In this document: positions 1 through 5,445 of the stretch, one piece after another
Position numbering within the stretch: position 1 is the first letter of the stretch
Layout: each line of letters opens with the position of its first letter
Assembly: GCA_946479805.1 (NCBI GenBank)
Contig: CAMLHP010000140.1
Location: 1-5,445 of the forward strand
Source: an uncultured Gemmatimonadota bacterium
GTDB lineage: Bacteria; Gemmatimonadota; Gemmatimonadetes; Gemmatimonadales; GWC2-71-9
DNA: 5,445 nucleotides
Direction of reading: 5' to 3'
Program-made: the position numbers and the translations under genes
Notes under the pieces: generated by a model
Told to the model about the DNA's origin: nothing
The model's input: the letters and a program-made list of their open reading frames with translations, nothing else
Database searches by the model: none

Positions 1-337
1 CAAGGCGTCCGCCGCCATCGCCGGCATGTACCGCGAGGCGGTGCCGTTCATCACCGTGCTAACCGACCCCACCACCGGCGGCGTATCGGCCTCGTTCGCC
101 ATGCAGGGAGACGTGATCCTGGCAGAGCCGGGTGCGCTGATCGGCTTTGCGGGGCAGCGGGTCATCAAGCAGACCATCGGCCAGGATCTTCCCGAGGGTT
201 TCCAGACCGCGGAGTTTCTGCTGGAGCACGGCCAGGTCGATGAAGTCGTACCGCGCCCGTCGCTGCGCGAGACCACGGCGCGCCTGCTGCGTCACATGCA
301 GCGCCACAAGGCGCAGCCCGACGCCGAGGCGACCTGA
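1..337 (+). CDS. accD: Acetyl-CoA carboxylase carboxyltransferase subunit beta, C-terminal part (5' end outside window)
   Basis: The reading frame is open from position 2 and ends at TGA 335-337, giving about 111 C-terminal residues. In the known family, AccD forms an alpha2beta2 carboxyltransferase with AccA and moves the carboxyl group from carboxybiotin-BCCP to acetyl-CoA, making malonyl-CoA for fatty-acid synthesis in the cytoplasm. Visible here is the crotonase-fold core: [17 protein letters not shown] (visible residues 21-37), then [15 protein letters not shown] (41-55) and [21 protein letters not shown], all close to the standard AccD C-terminus. The family's N-terminal Cys4 zinc ribbon would lie upstream and cannot be checked. 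The short tail after the last conserved helix is basic, then acidic, which is ordinary. folC follows after 20 nt, so co-transcription is likely. Identity is secure; only the missing 5' end limits the call. Confidence 0.96.
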   Translation, partial: KASAAIAGMYREAVPFITVLTDPTTGGVSASFAMQGDVILAEPGALIGFAGQRVIKQTIGQDLPEGFQTAEFLLEHGQVDEVVPRPSLRETTARLLRHMQRHKAQPDAEAT

Positions 338-357
338 CCGCGGTTCCAGACCTGGGC

Positions 358-1596
358 GTGGCCGAGCGGTACCAGCGCGCCCTGGATTATCTCTACCCCC
401 GCCTCACCACCATCAAGTTCGGCCTCGACACCACCCGGCGCCTCCTCTCGGCACTGGGCAATCCGCACGAGGTTTTCGCCACCGTCCACATCGGCGGCAC
501 CAACGGCAAGGGGAGCGTGGCGACGCTCGTCGCGGCGGCGCTGGCGCGCCAGGGTCATCGCGTCGGACTCTACACGTCGCCTCATCTGGTTTCCTTCCGC
601 GAGCGCATCCGGGTGGATGGCATTCCAATAAGCCGGGACGCGGTCGCGACCTGGACCGAACACCTGCGCCTTCTCGCCGACGAAACCAGCGCGACCTTCT
701 TCGAGATGACCACCGCGATCGCCTTCGCCGACTTCGCCGCACGCGGTGCCGAGATTGCGGTGGTGGAGGTGGGGCTTGGCGGGAGGCTCGACAGCACCAA
801 CGTGGTGACGCCGCTGGTCAGCGCCGTGACTCACATTGCGCTCGACCACATGAAGTACCTCGGTGACACGCTGGAGCAGATCGCCCGGGAGAAGGCCGGA
901 ATCGCCAAGCCAGGCGCGCCCTTCGTGATCGGCGAATCGGACCCGGCGCTGGCCGCGCTCCTGGCCGAAGCCGCTGCCGCGGCAGTGCACGAGCAGGAGG
1001 CCGGTGCAACTGCGGCCGCGCGAATCGTGGAACCGGGCCGGACCTGGGGGCTGCCGCTGGGATTGTCAGGACCGCATCAGCGCCGGAATGCAGCTGTGGC
1101 AGATGCGGTGCTGGCGGAGCTGCCGGCCCGGTGGCGGCCATCGCCTGAGAACACCGCCGAGGCGTTCGCTGGTGCCCGGCTTCCGGGTCGGCTGGACCGG
1201 CGAGGGCGCTGGTTGTTTGACGTCGCCCACAACCCCGACGGAGTCGAAGCGCTGGTGACCGCGCTCCGCGCGGAGCCGCCTCCGGGTCCGGTGCATGCGC
1301 TGGTGTCGATACTGGGCGACAAGGAGTGGCCTTCGATGCTGGTGGCGCTGGACCAGGTGGTGGACCGCGGCATACTGACGGTCGCGCCCTCGGCCGAGGG
1401 CCGGCGCTGGGACCTGGAGTGGCTCTCCCGCTGGCTGGAACGGCCCGACCGGCCGCCCGCACACGCCGAGTGGAAGCTGGTCCCCGACTTCCAGGAGGCG
1501 CTTGGCGAGGCGTCTGAGGGTGCCGGTACGGTGCTGGTGACGGGGAGCTTTCACACGGTGGGGGATGTAATGAAGGGCATAGGGCTTGGGGCGTAG
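358..1596 (+). CDS. folC: Bifunctional dihydrofolate synthase / folylpolyglutamate synthase
   Basis: A 412-residue Mur-ligase-type ATP-dependent amide ligase. In the known family it adds glutamate to dihydropteroate and then to reduced folates, in the cytoplasm. Motifs in order: P-loop GGTNGKGS (46-53), YTSPHL (72-77), FFEMTTAIAF (114-123), VEVGLGGRLDSTN (136-148), HIALDHMKYLG (159-169), EKAGIAKPG (178-186; its Lys is near the site carbamylated in the family), GPHQRRNAAVA (238-248), PGRL (276-279) and DVAHNPDG (288-295). The last usually reads DGAHNP, so Gly is Val here. Length is slightly below the usual 420-430. GTG 358 is chosen because the frame upstream has no ATG, GTG or TTG back to the accD end, and the Y-x2-AL-x-YL opening sits where expected. 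There is no clear Shine-Dalgarno sequence, so coupling to accD translation is plausible. The last codons and TAG stop lie inside a heptad repeat array, so the C-terminal GIGLGA looks repeat-derived. Whether it has both activities or only FPGS cannot be settled from motifs. Confidence 0.95.
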   Translation: MAERYQRALDYLYPRLTTIKFGLDTTRRLLSALGNPHEVFATVHIGGTNGKGSVATLVAAALARQGHRVGLYTSPHLVSFRERIRVDGIPISRDAVATWTEHLRLLADETSATFFEMTTAIAFADFAARGAEIAVVEVGLGGRLDSTNVVTPLVSAVTHIALDHMKYLGDTLEQIAREKAGIAKPGAPFVIGESDPALAALLAEAAAAAVHEQEAGATAAARIVEPGRTWGLPLGLSGPHQRRNAAVADAVLAELPARWRPSPENTAEAFAGARLPGRLDRRGRWLFDVAHNPDGVEALVTALRAEPPPGPVHALVSILGDKEWPSMLVALDQVVDRGILTVAPSAEGRRWDLEWLSRWLERPDRPPAHAEWKLVPDFQEALGEASEGAGTVLVTGSFHTVGDVMKGIGLGA

Positions 1597-1608
1597 GGCC
1601 TGGGGCCG
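1574..1608 (+). repeat. Heptad repeat array, G-rich arm, overlapping the folC stop
   Basis: Five consecutive 7-mers can be read: AGGGCAT, AGGGCTT, GGGGCGT, AGGGCCT, GGGGCCG. They share the pattern RGGGCNN. The first three and part of the fourth encode the last FolC residues and the TAG stop (1594-1596). The arm ends in the palindrome GGCCGGCC (1604-1611), after which the same type of repeat continues on the opposite strand. GGGGCGT at 1588-1594 pairs perfectly with ACGCCCC at 1620-1626, and pairing continues in register, imperfectly, out to about 1574/1640. A transcript could therefore fold into a long imperfect stem. No U tract follows it. Confidence 0.75.
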
Positions 1609-1613
1609 GCCCG

Positions 1614-1669
1614 CGCCTCACGCCCCTCGCCTCACGCCCCACGCCTCACGCCCCGCGCCTCACGCGTCA
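1614..1669 (+). repeat. Heptad repeat array, C-rich arm with 14-bp alternation
   Basis: Eight contiguous 7-mers run without a gap: CGCCTCA, CGCCCCT, CGCCTCA, CGCCCCA, CGCCTCA, CGCCCCG, CGCCTCA, CGCGTCA. Every odd unit is exactly CGCCTCA and the even ones are CGCCCCN until the last, so the basic period is 7 bp with a 14-bp higher-order period. Read on the minus strand the units are TGAGGCG and NGGGGCG, matching the G-rich arm that ends folC. The two arms thus form an inverted pair around 1604-1611. The array is non-coding in any supported gene. Similar short heptads occur in intergenic DNA of some GC-rich bacteria and cyanobacteria; I cannot assign this one to a named family. Confidence 0.85.
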
Positions 1670-1708
1670 CTCCTTCCTGCCGCCCTACGCCCTGTGCCCC
1701 ACGCCCAT
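1670..1708 (+). repeat. Degenerate end of the heptad array
   Basis: After 1669 the phase is lost for 11 nt (1670-1680). Four more heptads of the same type follow: CGCCCTA, CGCCCTG, TGCCCCA, CGCCCAT (1681-1708). The offset from the upstream units is 4 nt, so this is a separate or eroded block. It ends 13 nt before the hisS ATG and fills the rest of the folC-hisS spacer. Confidence 0.6.
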
Positions 1709-1714
1709 TAGTTT
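1709..1714 (+). promoter_or_regulatory. Possible -10 element for a leaderless hisS transcript
   Basis: TAGTTT fits the TANNNT -10 pattern and lies 7 nt before the hisS ATG at 1722, the spacing seen for leaderless promoters in some GC-rich bacteria. It is the only AT-rich patch in the 125-nt spacer. No Shine-Dalgarno sequence lies between it and the ATG, which is bordered by TTTCCCGCCC. No convincing -35 box is visible; the expected place is taken by heptad DNA. The call is an inference from spacing and composition. Confidence 0.3.
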
Positions 1715-1721
1715 CCCGCCC

Positions 1722-3014
1722 ATGACCGCCCAACCGCTGCCGGGATTTCGCGATTTCGATCCGGCTGCATACGCTCGCCGGGCCCACATCCAAGGGGTGT
1801 GGCGGGAGGTCGCGCGCCGGTATGGTTTCGAGGAGTATGACGGTCCGCCGCTGGAGCCGCTGGAGCTCTATACCGCCAAGAGCGGCGACGAGATAGTGGG
1901 CCAGCTCTACAACTTCACCGACAAGGGCGACCGCCAGGTGGCGCTGAGGCCGGAGATGACGCCGACCCTGGCCCGAATGGTCTCAGCCCGGGCCAACGGG
2001 CTCAAGAAGCCGATCCGCTGGTTCTCGGTTCCGCAGTTGTTCCGCTACGAGCGTCAGCAGAGGGGCCGCCTGCGCGAGCACTTCCAGCTGAACTGCGACC
2101 TGATTGGCGAGCCGGGTCCACTGGCGGATGCCGAGGTCATCGCGCTGGCCGTGGACGTTATGCGCGCCTTCGGGCTGGGTCCCGATGCAGTGCGGGTGCG
2201 GCTGTCTGACCGGCGGGTGCTGACGGCGCTGCTGCTGGGTGGCGGTGTGCCGGAGGCGCAGCTGCAGGCGGCTTTCCAGGTCATCGACAAGTCTGAGCGC
2301 ACACCGCGAGAGGAACTCGCCTCCCGGCTTGCCGCAGCGGGGCTCTCCGATGCCGCCCGGGACCGGGTCTTCGAGGTGGCGGCGCTCAAGGGCGCAGAAG
2401 CGGTGAAGTCGGCGCTGGCGGCTGTTCCGGGCGGTGATGCCGCTGGAGCACCGCTCATGCACACCATCGCCGCACTCGAGGCGCAGGGGCTGGCGGAGTT
2501 CGTGGACCTGGACCTGAGCATCGTGCGAGGGCTGGCTTACTACACCGGCACGGTGTTCGAGCTGTTCGATGCGGGGCGCACCCTCCGCGCCATTTGCGGC
2601 GGTGGCCGCTATGACGACCTGCTCGGTTCGCTGGGCGGCGTAAACCTGCCAGCGGCCGGGTTCGGAATGGGTGATGTTGTCCTGGGCGAGCTCCTCAGCG
2701 ATCGGGGGCTGCTGCCGGCCGGCGCAGCGCGGCTCGACCTGTTCATCGCCGGCATTACGCCGGATGACGAGCCCCATGTGCTGGCCCTCGCGCACGAGCT
2801 GCGCGACGCCGGCCTCAGCGTGGAATTCGCCATGGGCGGGCAGGCGGTGGGCAAGCAGCTCAAGCTGGCAGACGCACGCGGCGCCCGCTGGGCCGTGGTA
2901 ATCGGACCCGATGACCGGGCGAAGGGCGAAGTGATGCTGAAGGACCTGGCGGGCGACGGCCAGCAGTCGGTGAGGCGGGAAGCGGTGGCGGCGACAATCG
3001 CCGCGGCGCGGTGA
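1722..3014 (+). CDS. hisS: Histidine--tRNA ligase (HisRS)
   Basis: A 430-residue class II aminoacyl-tRNA synthetase that attaches histidine to tRNA-His in the cytoplasm, usually as a homodimer. In order: the opening PGFRDFDP (7-14), YGFEEYDGPPLEPLELY (34-50), KSGDEI (53-58), RPEMTPTLARMV (76-87), motif 2 FRYERQQRGRLREHFQLNCDLIGE (107-130), the histidine-binding loop RGLAYYTGTVFE (269-280), ICGGGRYDDLLG (291-302), motif 3 region AAGFGMGDVVL (311-321), and a C-terminal anticodon-binding domain from about 336 (LDLFIAG, then GGQAVGKQLKLADARGARWAVVIG at 372-395). The ATG is chosen because the family's conserved opening starts within ten residues of it. Two canonical positions differ from E. coli-type HisRS: RGLDYY is RGLAYY, and the GLER of motif 3 is GDVV, with Val320 in place of Arg. 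Both fit, from memory, a known subtype that includes plant organellar HisRS, so the gene is probably functional. proS follows after 21 nt. Confidence 0.97.
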   Translation: MTAQPLPGFRDFDPAAYARRAHIQGVWREVARRYGFEEYDGPPLEPLELYTAKSGDEIVGQLYNFTDKGDRQVALRPEMTPTLARMVSARANGLKKPIRWFSVPQLFRYERQQRGRLREHFQLNCDLIGEPGPLADAEVIALAVDVMRAFGLGPDAVRVRLSDRRVLTALLLGGGVPEAQLQAAFQVIDKSERTPREELASRLAAAGLSDAARDRVFEVAALKGAEAVKSALAAVPGGDAAGAPLMHTIAALEAQGLAEFVDLDLSIVRGLAYYTGTVFELFDAGRTLRAICGGGRYDDLLGSLGGVNLPAAGFGMGDVVLGELLSDRGLLPAGAARLDLFIAGITPDDEPHVLALAHELRDAGLSVEFAMGGQAVGKQLKLADARGARWAVVIGPDDRAKGEVMLKDLAGDGQQSVRREAVAATIAAAR

Positions 3015-3024
3015 TCACGATGGC

Positions 3025-3028
3025 GGAG
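3025..3028 (+). promoter_or_regulatory. Ribosome binding site of proS
   Basis: GGAG lies 7 nt before ATG 3036, in the short hisS-proS gap. It favours ATG 3036 over the out-of-frame ATG at 3020, whose frame closes after seven codons. It is the only SD-like site in the window that combines a good match with near-ideal spacing. Confidence 0.6.
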
Positions 3029-3035
3029 CAGGGGA

Positions 3036-4484
3036 ATGGCTGACACGAAGGCGATGGTGACCCGGGCGGAGGACTTCAGCGCCTGGTACAACGAGGTGAT
3101 CCAGCGCGCCGAACTGGCTGACTACAGTCCGGTGCGCGGCTGCATGGTGATTCGCCCCAATGGCTACGCCATATGGGAGCAGATGCAGCGCGCCCTGGAC
3201 GACATGTTCAAGGCCACTGGCCACCAGAACGCCTACTTCCCGCTGTTCATCCCCCAGAGTTTCCTGGCCCGCGAGGCAGAGCACGTCGAGGGCTTCGCGC
3301 CCGAGACGGCTGTGGTTACCCATGCCGGTGGCAAGGAGCTGGAGGAGCCGCTGGTGGTGCGTCCCACTTCGGAGACCATCATCTATGCGATGTACTCGAA
3401 GTGGATCCAGAGTTACCGGGACCTGCCGCTGCTCATCAATCAGTGGGCCAACGTGGTTCGCTGGGAGATGCGTACCCGGCTCTTTCTTCGCACCACCGAG
3501 TTCCTCTGGCAGGAGGGCCACACTGCCCACGCCAGCGAGGCCGAGGCCGAGGAGGAGACGCTGAAGATCCTCGGGCTATACCGCAAGTTCGCTGAGGAAT
3601 GGATGGCGATGCCGGTGCTCACCGGGCGCAAGTCCGACAGCGAGAAGTTTGCCGGCGCGCTCCGGACGTACGCCATCGAGGCGCTGATGCAGGACAACCG
3701 CGCGCTGCAGGCCGGCACCAGCCACAACCTGGGCCAGAACTTCGCACGCGCCTTCGACGTGACCTATCAGACTGCCGAAGGCACCCTCGACCACGTCTGG
3801 AACACTTCGTGGGGCGTCTCCACCCGGCTGGTGGGCGGGCTCATCATGACCCACAGCGACGACAGCGGACTGATCTGTCCGCCGCGACTGGCTCAGTGGC
3901 AGGTCGTGATCGTGCCCATCTGGAAGACCGAGGAAGACCGCGCCGCGGTGCACGAGATGGGAACTTCGGTGATGAAGGAGCTCCGCCAGGCCGGAATCCG
4001 CACCCACCTCGACGCGCGCGAGGGGATGAAACCCGGCGCCAAGTACTTCGAGTGGGAGGCGCGGGGCGTGCCGCTGCGGCTGGAGATCGGCCCGCGCGAT
4101 GTGGCTGCCGGGTCGGTGATGCTCGCCCGCCGCACCGGCGGCAAGAAGGAGCCGGTTTCGCTGGTGGGACTGCCAAAGCGCATCGAGGCGGAGATGGAGG
4201 CGATGCAGCGTTCGCTGCTTGAAGCCGCCCTCGCACGGCGCGAGGCGGCCACAGCGCGCGGTCTCGGCAAGGACGAGTTCATCGCCCGGATGGAGGGAGT
4301 TGGCGGCTTCGTGTACGGCGGGTTCTGCGGCTCTCCGAAGTGCGAGGCCGAGATCAAGGAGCAGACCAAGGCCACCATTCGGGTGCTGCCTGACCCCGAG
4401 TTCCGCTCGCCCGAGCCCCCCGCCAGATGCATGTGGTGCGAGGCACCCAGCGTGGCGGAGGCCGTGTGGGCCAAAGCGTACTGA
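3036..4484 (+). CDS. proS: Proline--tRNA ligase, type 3 (archaeal/eukaryotic-like)
   Basis: A 482-residue class IIa synthetase that attaches proline to tRNA-Pro in the cytoplasm. The opening [29 protein letters not shown], without its first ten residues, is typical of type 3 enzymes of about 480 residues. Seen in order: RPTSE (109-113), motif 2 [26 protein letters not shown] (about 140-165, with Arg142 a likely proline/ATP contact), [12 protein letters not shown] (226-237), motif 3 [14 protein letters not shown] (260-273), an anticodon-binding domain (VVIVPIW at 290-296, then [26 protein letters not shown] at 330-355 in outline), and a C-terminal domain with C431-x4-C436 and C465-x2-C468. That Cys spacing matches the structural zinc site of Thermus ProRS, and the chain ends in the conserved Tyr482. 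The ~180-residue INS editing domain of E. coli-type ProRS, which clears Ala-tRNA-Pro, is absent, as is normal for this type. A GGAG site supports the start. lysA begins inside the last codons. Confidence 0.97.
   Translation: MADTKAMVTRAEDFSAWYNEVIQRAELADYSPVRGCMVIRPNGYAIWEQMQRALDDMFKATGHQNAYFPLFIPQSFLAREAEHVEGFAPETAVVTHAGGKELEEPLVVRPTSETIIYAMYSKWIQSYRDLPLLINQWANVVRWEMRTRLFLRTTEFLWQEGHTAHASEAEAEEETLKILGLYRKFAEEWMAMPVLTGRKSDSEKFAGALRTYAIEALMQDNRALQAGTSHNLGQNFARAFDVTYQTAEGTLDHVWNTSWGVSTRLVGGLIMTHSDDSGLICPPRLAQWQVVIVPIWKTEEDRAAVHEMGTSVMKELRQAGIRTHLDAREGMKPGAKYFEWEARGVPLRLEIGPRDVAAGSVMLARRTGGKKEPVSLVGLPKRIEAEMEAMQRSLLEAALARREAATARGLGKDEFIARMEGVGGFVYGGFCGSPKCEAEIKEQTKATIRVLPDPEFRSPEPPARCMWCEAPSVAEAVWAKAY
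4457..4461 (+). promoter_or_regulatory. Ribosome binding site of lysA, inside proS
   Basis: GGAGG sits 4 nt before GTG 4466, within the last codons of proS. The spacing is a little short but usable. No comparable site precedes the other in-frame GTG codons (4550, 4565, 4571), so it is the main argument for the overlapping start. Confidence 0.5.
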
Positions 4485-5445
4485 ACGGGGCCGGCCCGGT
4501 CGGGGCCACTTCCGGGGAGCGCGCCGCGCTGCTGGCAGATGCCGGCCTGGTGCGGCGGGACGGCGTGCTGGTGCTCGACGGGGTACCGCTGCCGGAGATC
4601 GCCGCCGCCGTCGGCACGCCCACCTATGTCTACAATGCCGCTGTGATCCGCCAGCGGTACGCGGAGCTCGATGCGGCGCTTGCGCCGGTTCCGCACCGCA
4701 TTGCCTTCGCGGTCAAGGCCAACTCGTCGCTCGAGGTGCTGCGGATCTTCCTTGAGCTCGGCGCGGGTGCCGACATTGTTTCCGGCGGTGAGATGCAGCG
4801 GGCCCTGGTGGCTGGCTTCCCGGCCGATCGCATCGTGTTCAGCGGCGTCGGCAAGACCGCGCCTGAACTCGACCTCGCAGTGGCTGCCGGCGTGGGGCAT
4901 GTCCACCTCGAGAGCACGACCGAACTCGACCTGCTCGCGGCCGCGGCGGCCAGGCACCGGAGGAAGGTGCGCGTCGGCATCCGGGTCAACCCCGACGTCA
5001 CCGCAGATACCCACCCGTACATCTCGACCGGGCAGGGCGGAATCAAGTTCGGGGTGCCGTCTGACCAGGTGCTCCCACTCGCGCGCGAGGTGGCCAATGC
5101 CGAATGGCTGGAGCTCGACACCATCGCGATGCACCTGGGGAGCCAGCTGCTGGATCCGGCCCCGTACCAGGCGGGGATCGCCCGGCTGCTGGAGCTGATC
5201 CGGGAACTTGAGCGCGCCGGCATCGATACCATCTCGGCGCTCGACATCGGGGGAGGCTTGGGCATCCGGTATCGCAACGAGTCGCCGCTGTCCCCGACGG
5301 AGTTTGCAGCCGCAGTGCTGCCCCAGCTGGCCGAGAGCGGGAAGACAATCGTGATGGAGCCCGGGCGCTACCTCACCGGGACGGCCGGGATACTCCTCAC
5401 CACGGTGCTGGCGCGGAAGCATTCGGGTGGCAAGGAATTCGTCAT
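4466..5445 (+). CDS. lysA: Diaminopimelate decarboxylase, N-terminal part (3' end outside window)
   Basis: The frame stays open to the window edge, giving about 326 residues. The known enzyme is a fold-type III PLP protein that decarboxylates meso-diaminopimelate to L-lysine, the last step of lysine synthesis; it also controls DAP supply for the cell wall. Seen in order, numbered from GTG 4466: VGTPTYVY near 50, [13 protein letters not shown] with the PLP Lys84, [14 protein letters not shown] (101-114), FSGVGKT, RVNPDV (173-178), H183 with ISTG and IKFG (193-196), HLGSQL (223-228), [12 protein letters not shown] (258-269, phosphate-binding glycines) and EPGRYL (298-303). GGKEFV at the end is where the family continues into VDA. 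The C-terminal half of the beta-barrel domain, with the partner-site Cys and Tyr, is missing. GTG 4466 overlaps proS by 19 nt and has a GGAGG site; GTG 4550 is the main alternative but leaves the N-terminus short. Ornithine/arginine decarboxylases share the fold, but SGVGKT and IGGGLGIRY fit LysA best. Confidence 0.93.
   Translation, partial: MGQSVLNGAGPVGATSGERAALLADAGLVRRDGVLVLDGVPLPEIAAAVGTPTYVYNAAVIRQRYAELDAALAPVPHRIAFAVKANSSLEVLRIFLELGAGADIVSGGEMQRALVAGFPADRIVFSGVGKTAPELDLAVAAGVGHVHLESTTELDLLAAAAARHRRKVRVGIRVNPDVTADTHPYISTGQGGIKFGVPSDQVLPLAREVANAEWLELDTIAMHLGSQLLDPAPYQAGIARLLELIRELERAGIDTISALDIGGGLGIRYRNESPLSPTEFAAAVLPQLAESGKTIVMEPGRYLTGTAGILLTTVLARKHSGGKEFV

Noticed and set aside
292..990. 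Minus-strand open frame of 232 codons over the accD end and folC
   Set aside because: Opposite the FolC P-loop and core motifs; no recognisable domain.
1588..1626. Rho-independent terminator of folC
   Set aside because: A GC-rich imperfect stem is possible, but the left arm starts within the coding region and C-rich heptads, not a U tract, follow it.
818..1642. Minus-strand open frame of 274 codons over folC and the heptads
   Set aside because: Low-complexity Pro/Arg/Ala product with no family signature. It runs antisense to conserved FolC motifs and through the repeat array.
1614..1708. CRISPR array
   Set aside because: The units are 7 bp and contiguous, with no 20-40 bp repeats separated by unique spacers.
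1983..2795. Minus-strand open frame of 270 codons over hisS
   Set aside because: Antisense to HisRS motif 2 and the histidine loop; no recognisable domain or upstream ribosome site.
1722..3014. HisZ-type ATP phosphoribosyltransferase regulatory subunit instead of HisRS
   Set aside because: HisZ lacks the C-terminal anticodon-binding domain and usually the intact motif 2 and RGLxYY loop, all of which are present here. No hisG lies nearby.
4550..4552. GTG 4550 as the lysA start
   Set aside because: It lacks an SD and would remove residues just before the conserved DGV-x-L segment. GTG 4466 has GGAGG upstream. It remains the second choice.
3893..5422. Minus-strand open frame of 509 codons across the end of proS and lysA
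   Set aside because: Its product shows no recognisable motif and is rich in Arg, Ser, Gly and Pro, as expected from the antisense of GC-rich genes. The + strand has clear ProRS and LysA motifs over the same DNA.

Overview
The window is a high-GC bacterial housekeeping segment, roughly two-thirds GC by eye with strong G/C bias at third codon positions. All genes lie on the + strand in the order accD (3' end only) - folC - repeat-rich spacer - hisS - proS - lysA (5' part only). Only five genes are supported. The long minus-strand and out-of-frame reading frames are by-products of GC-rich codon use.

Positions 1-1596 hold the C-terminal end of the acetyl-CoA carboxylase beta subunit, then, after 20 nt, a complete FolC (dihydrofolate/folylpolyglutamate synthase). 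accD-folC adjacency is common in bacteria. Positions 1574-1708 hold an array of 7-bp repeats. It begins inside the last codons of folC as G-rich heptads, then switches strand and continues as C-rich heptads almost to the hisS start. It is the least ordinary part of the window. Positions 1709-1721 contain the only AT-rich patch in the spacer, a possible -10 element for a leaderless hisS transcript.

Positions 1722-5445 look like one transcription unit. It holds hisS (a HisRS of the GFRDF / RGLAYYTG / GFGMGDVV subtype), 21 nt, proS (a type 3, archaeal/eukaryotic-like ProRS with a C-terminal Zn-type Cys cluster and terminal Tyr), and then lysA (diaminopimelate decarboxylase). The lysA start appears to lie inside the end of proS. 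Together the genes charge tRNA-His and tRNA-Pro and supply lysine, next to genes for fatty-acid initiation and folate polyglutamylation.

The organism is a GC-rich free-living bacterium. Type 3 ProRS, this HisRS subtype and C-rich heptads in intergenic DNA would fit Gemmatimonadota or a similar phylum. This assignment rests on recall and is tentative. I see no mobile element, CRISPR array, RNA gene, defence system or new multi-gene system here. The points worth a second look are the strand-switching heptad array, its entry into folC, the HisRS motif 3 change and the probable overlapping lysA start.
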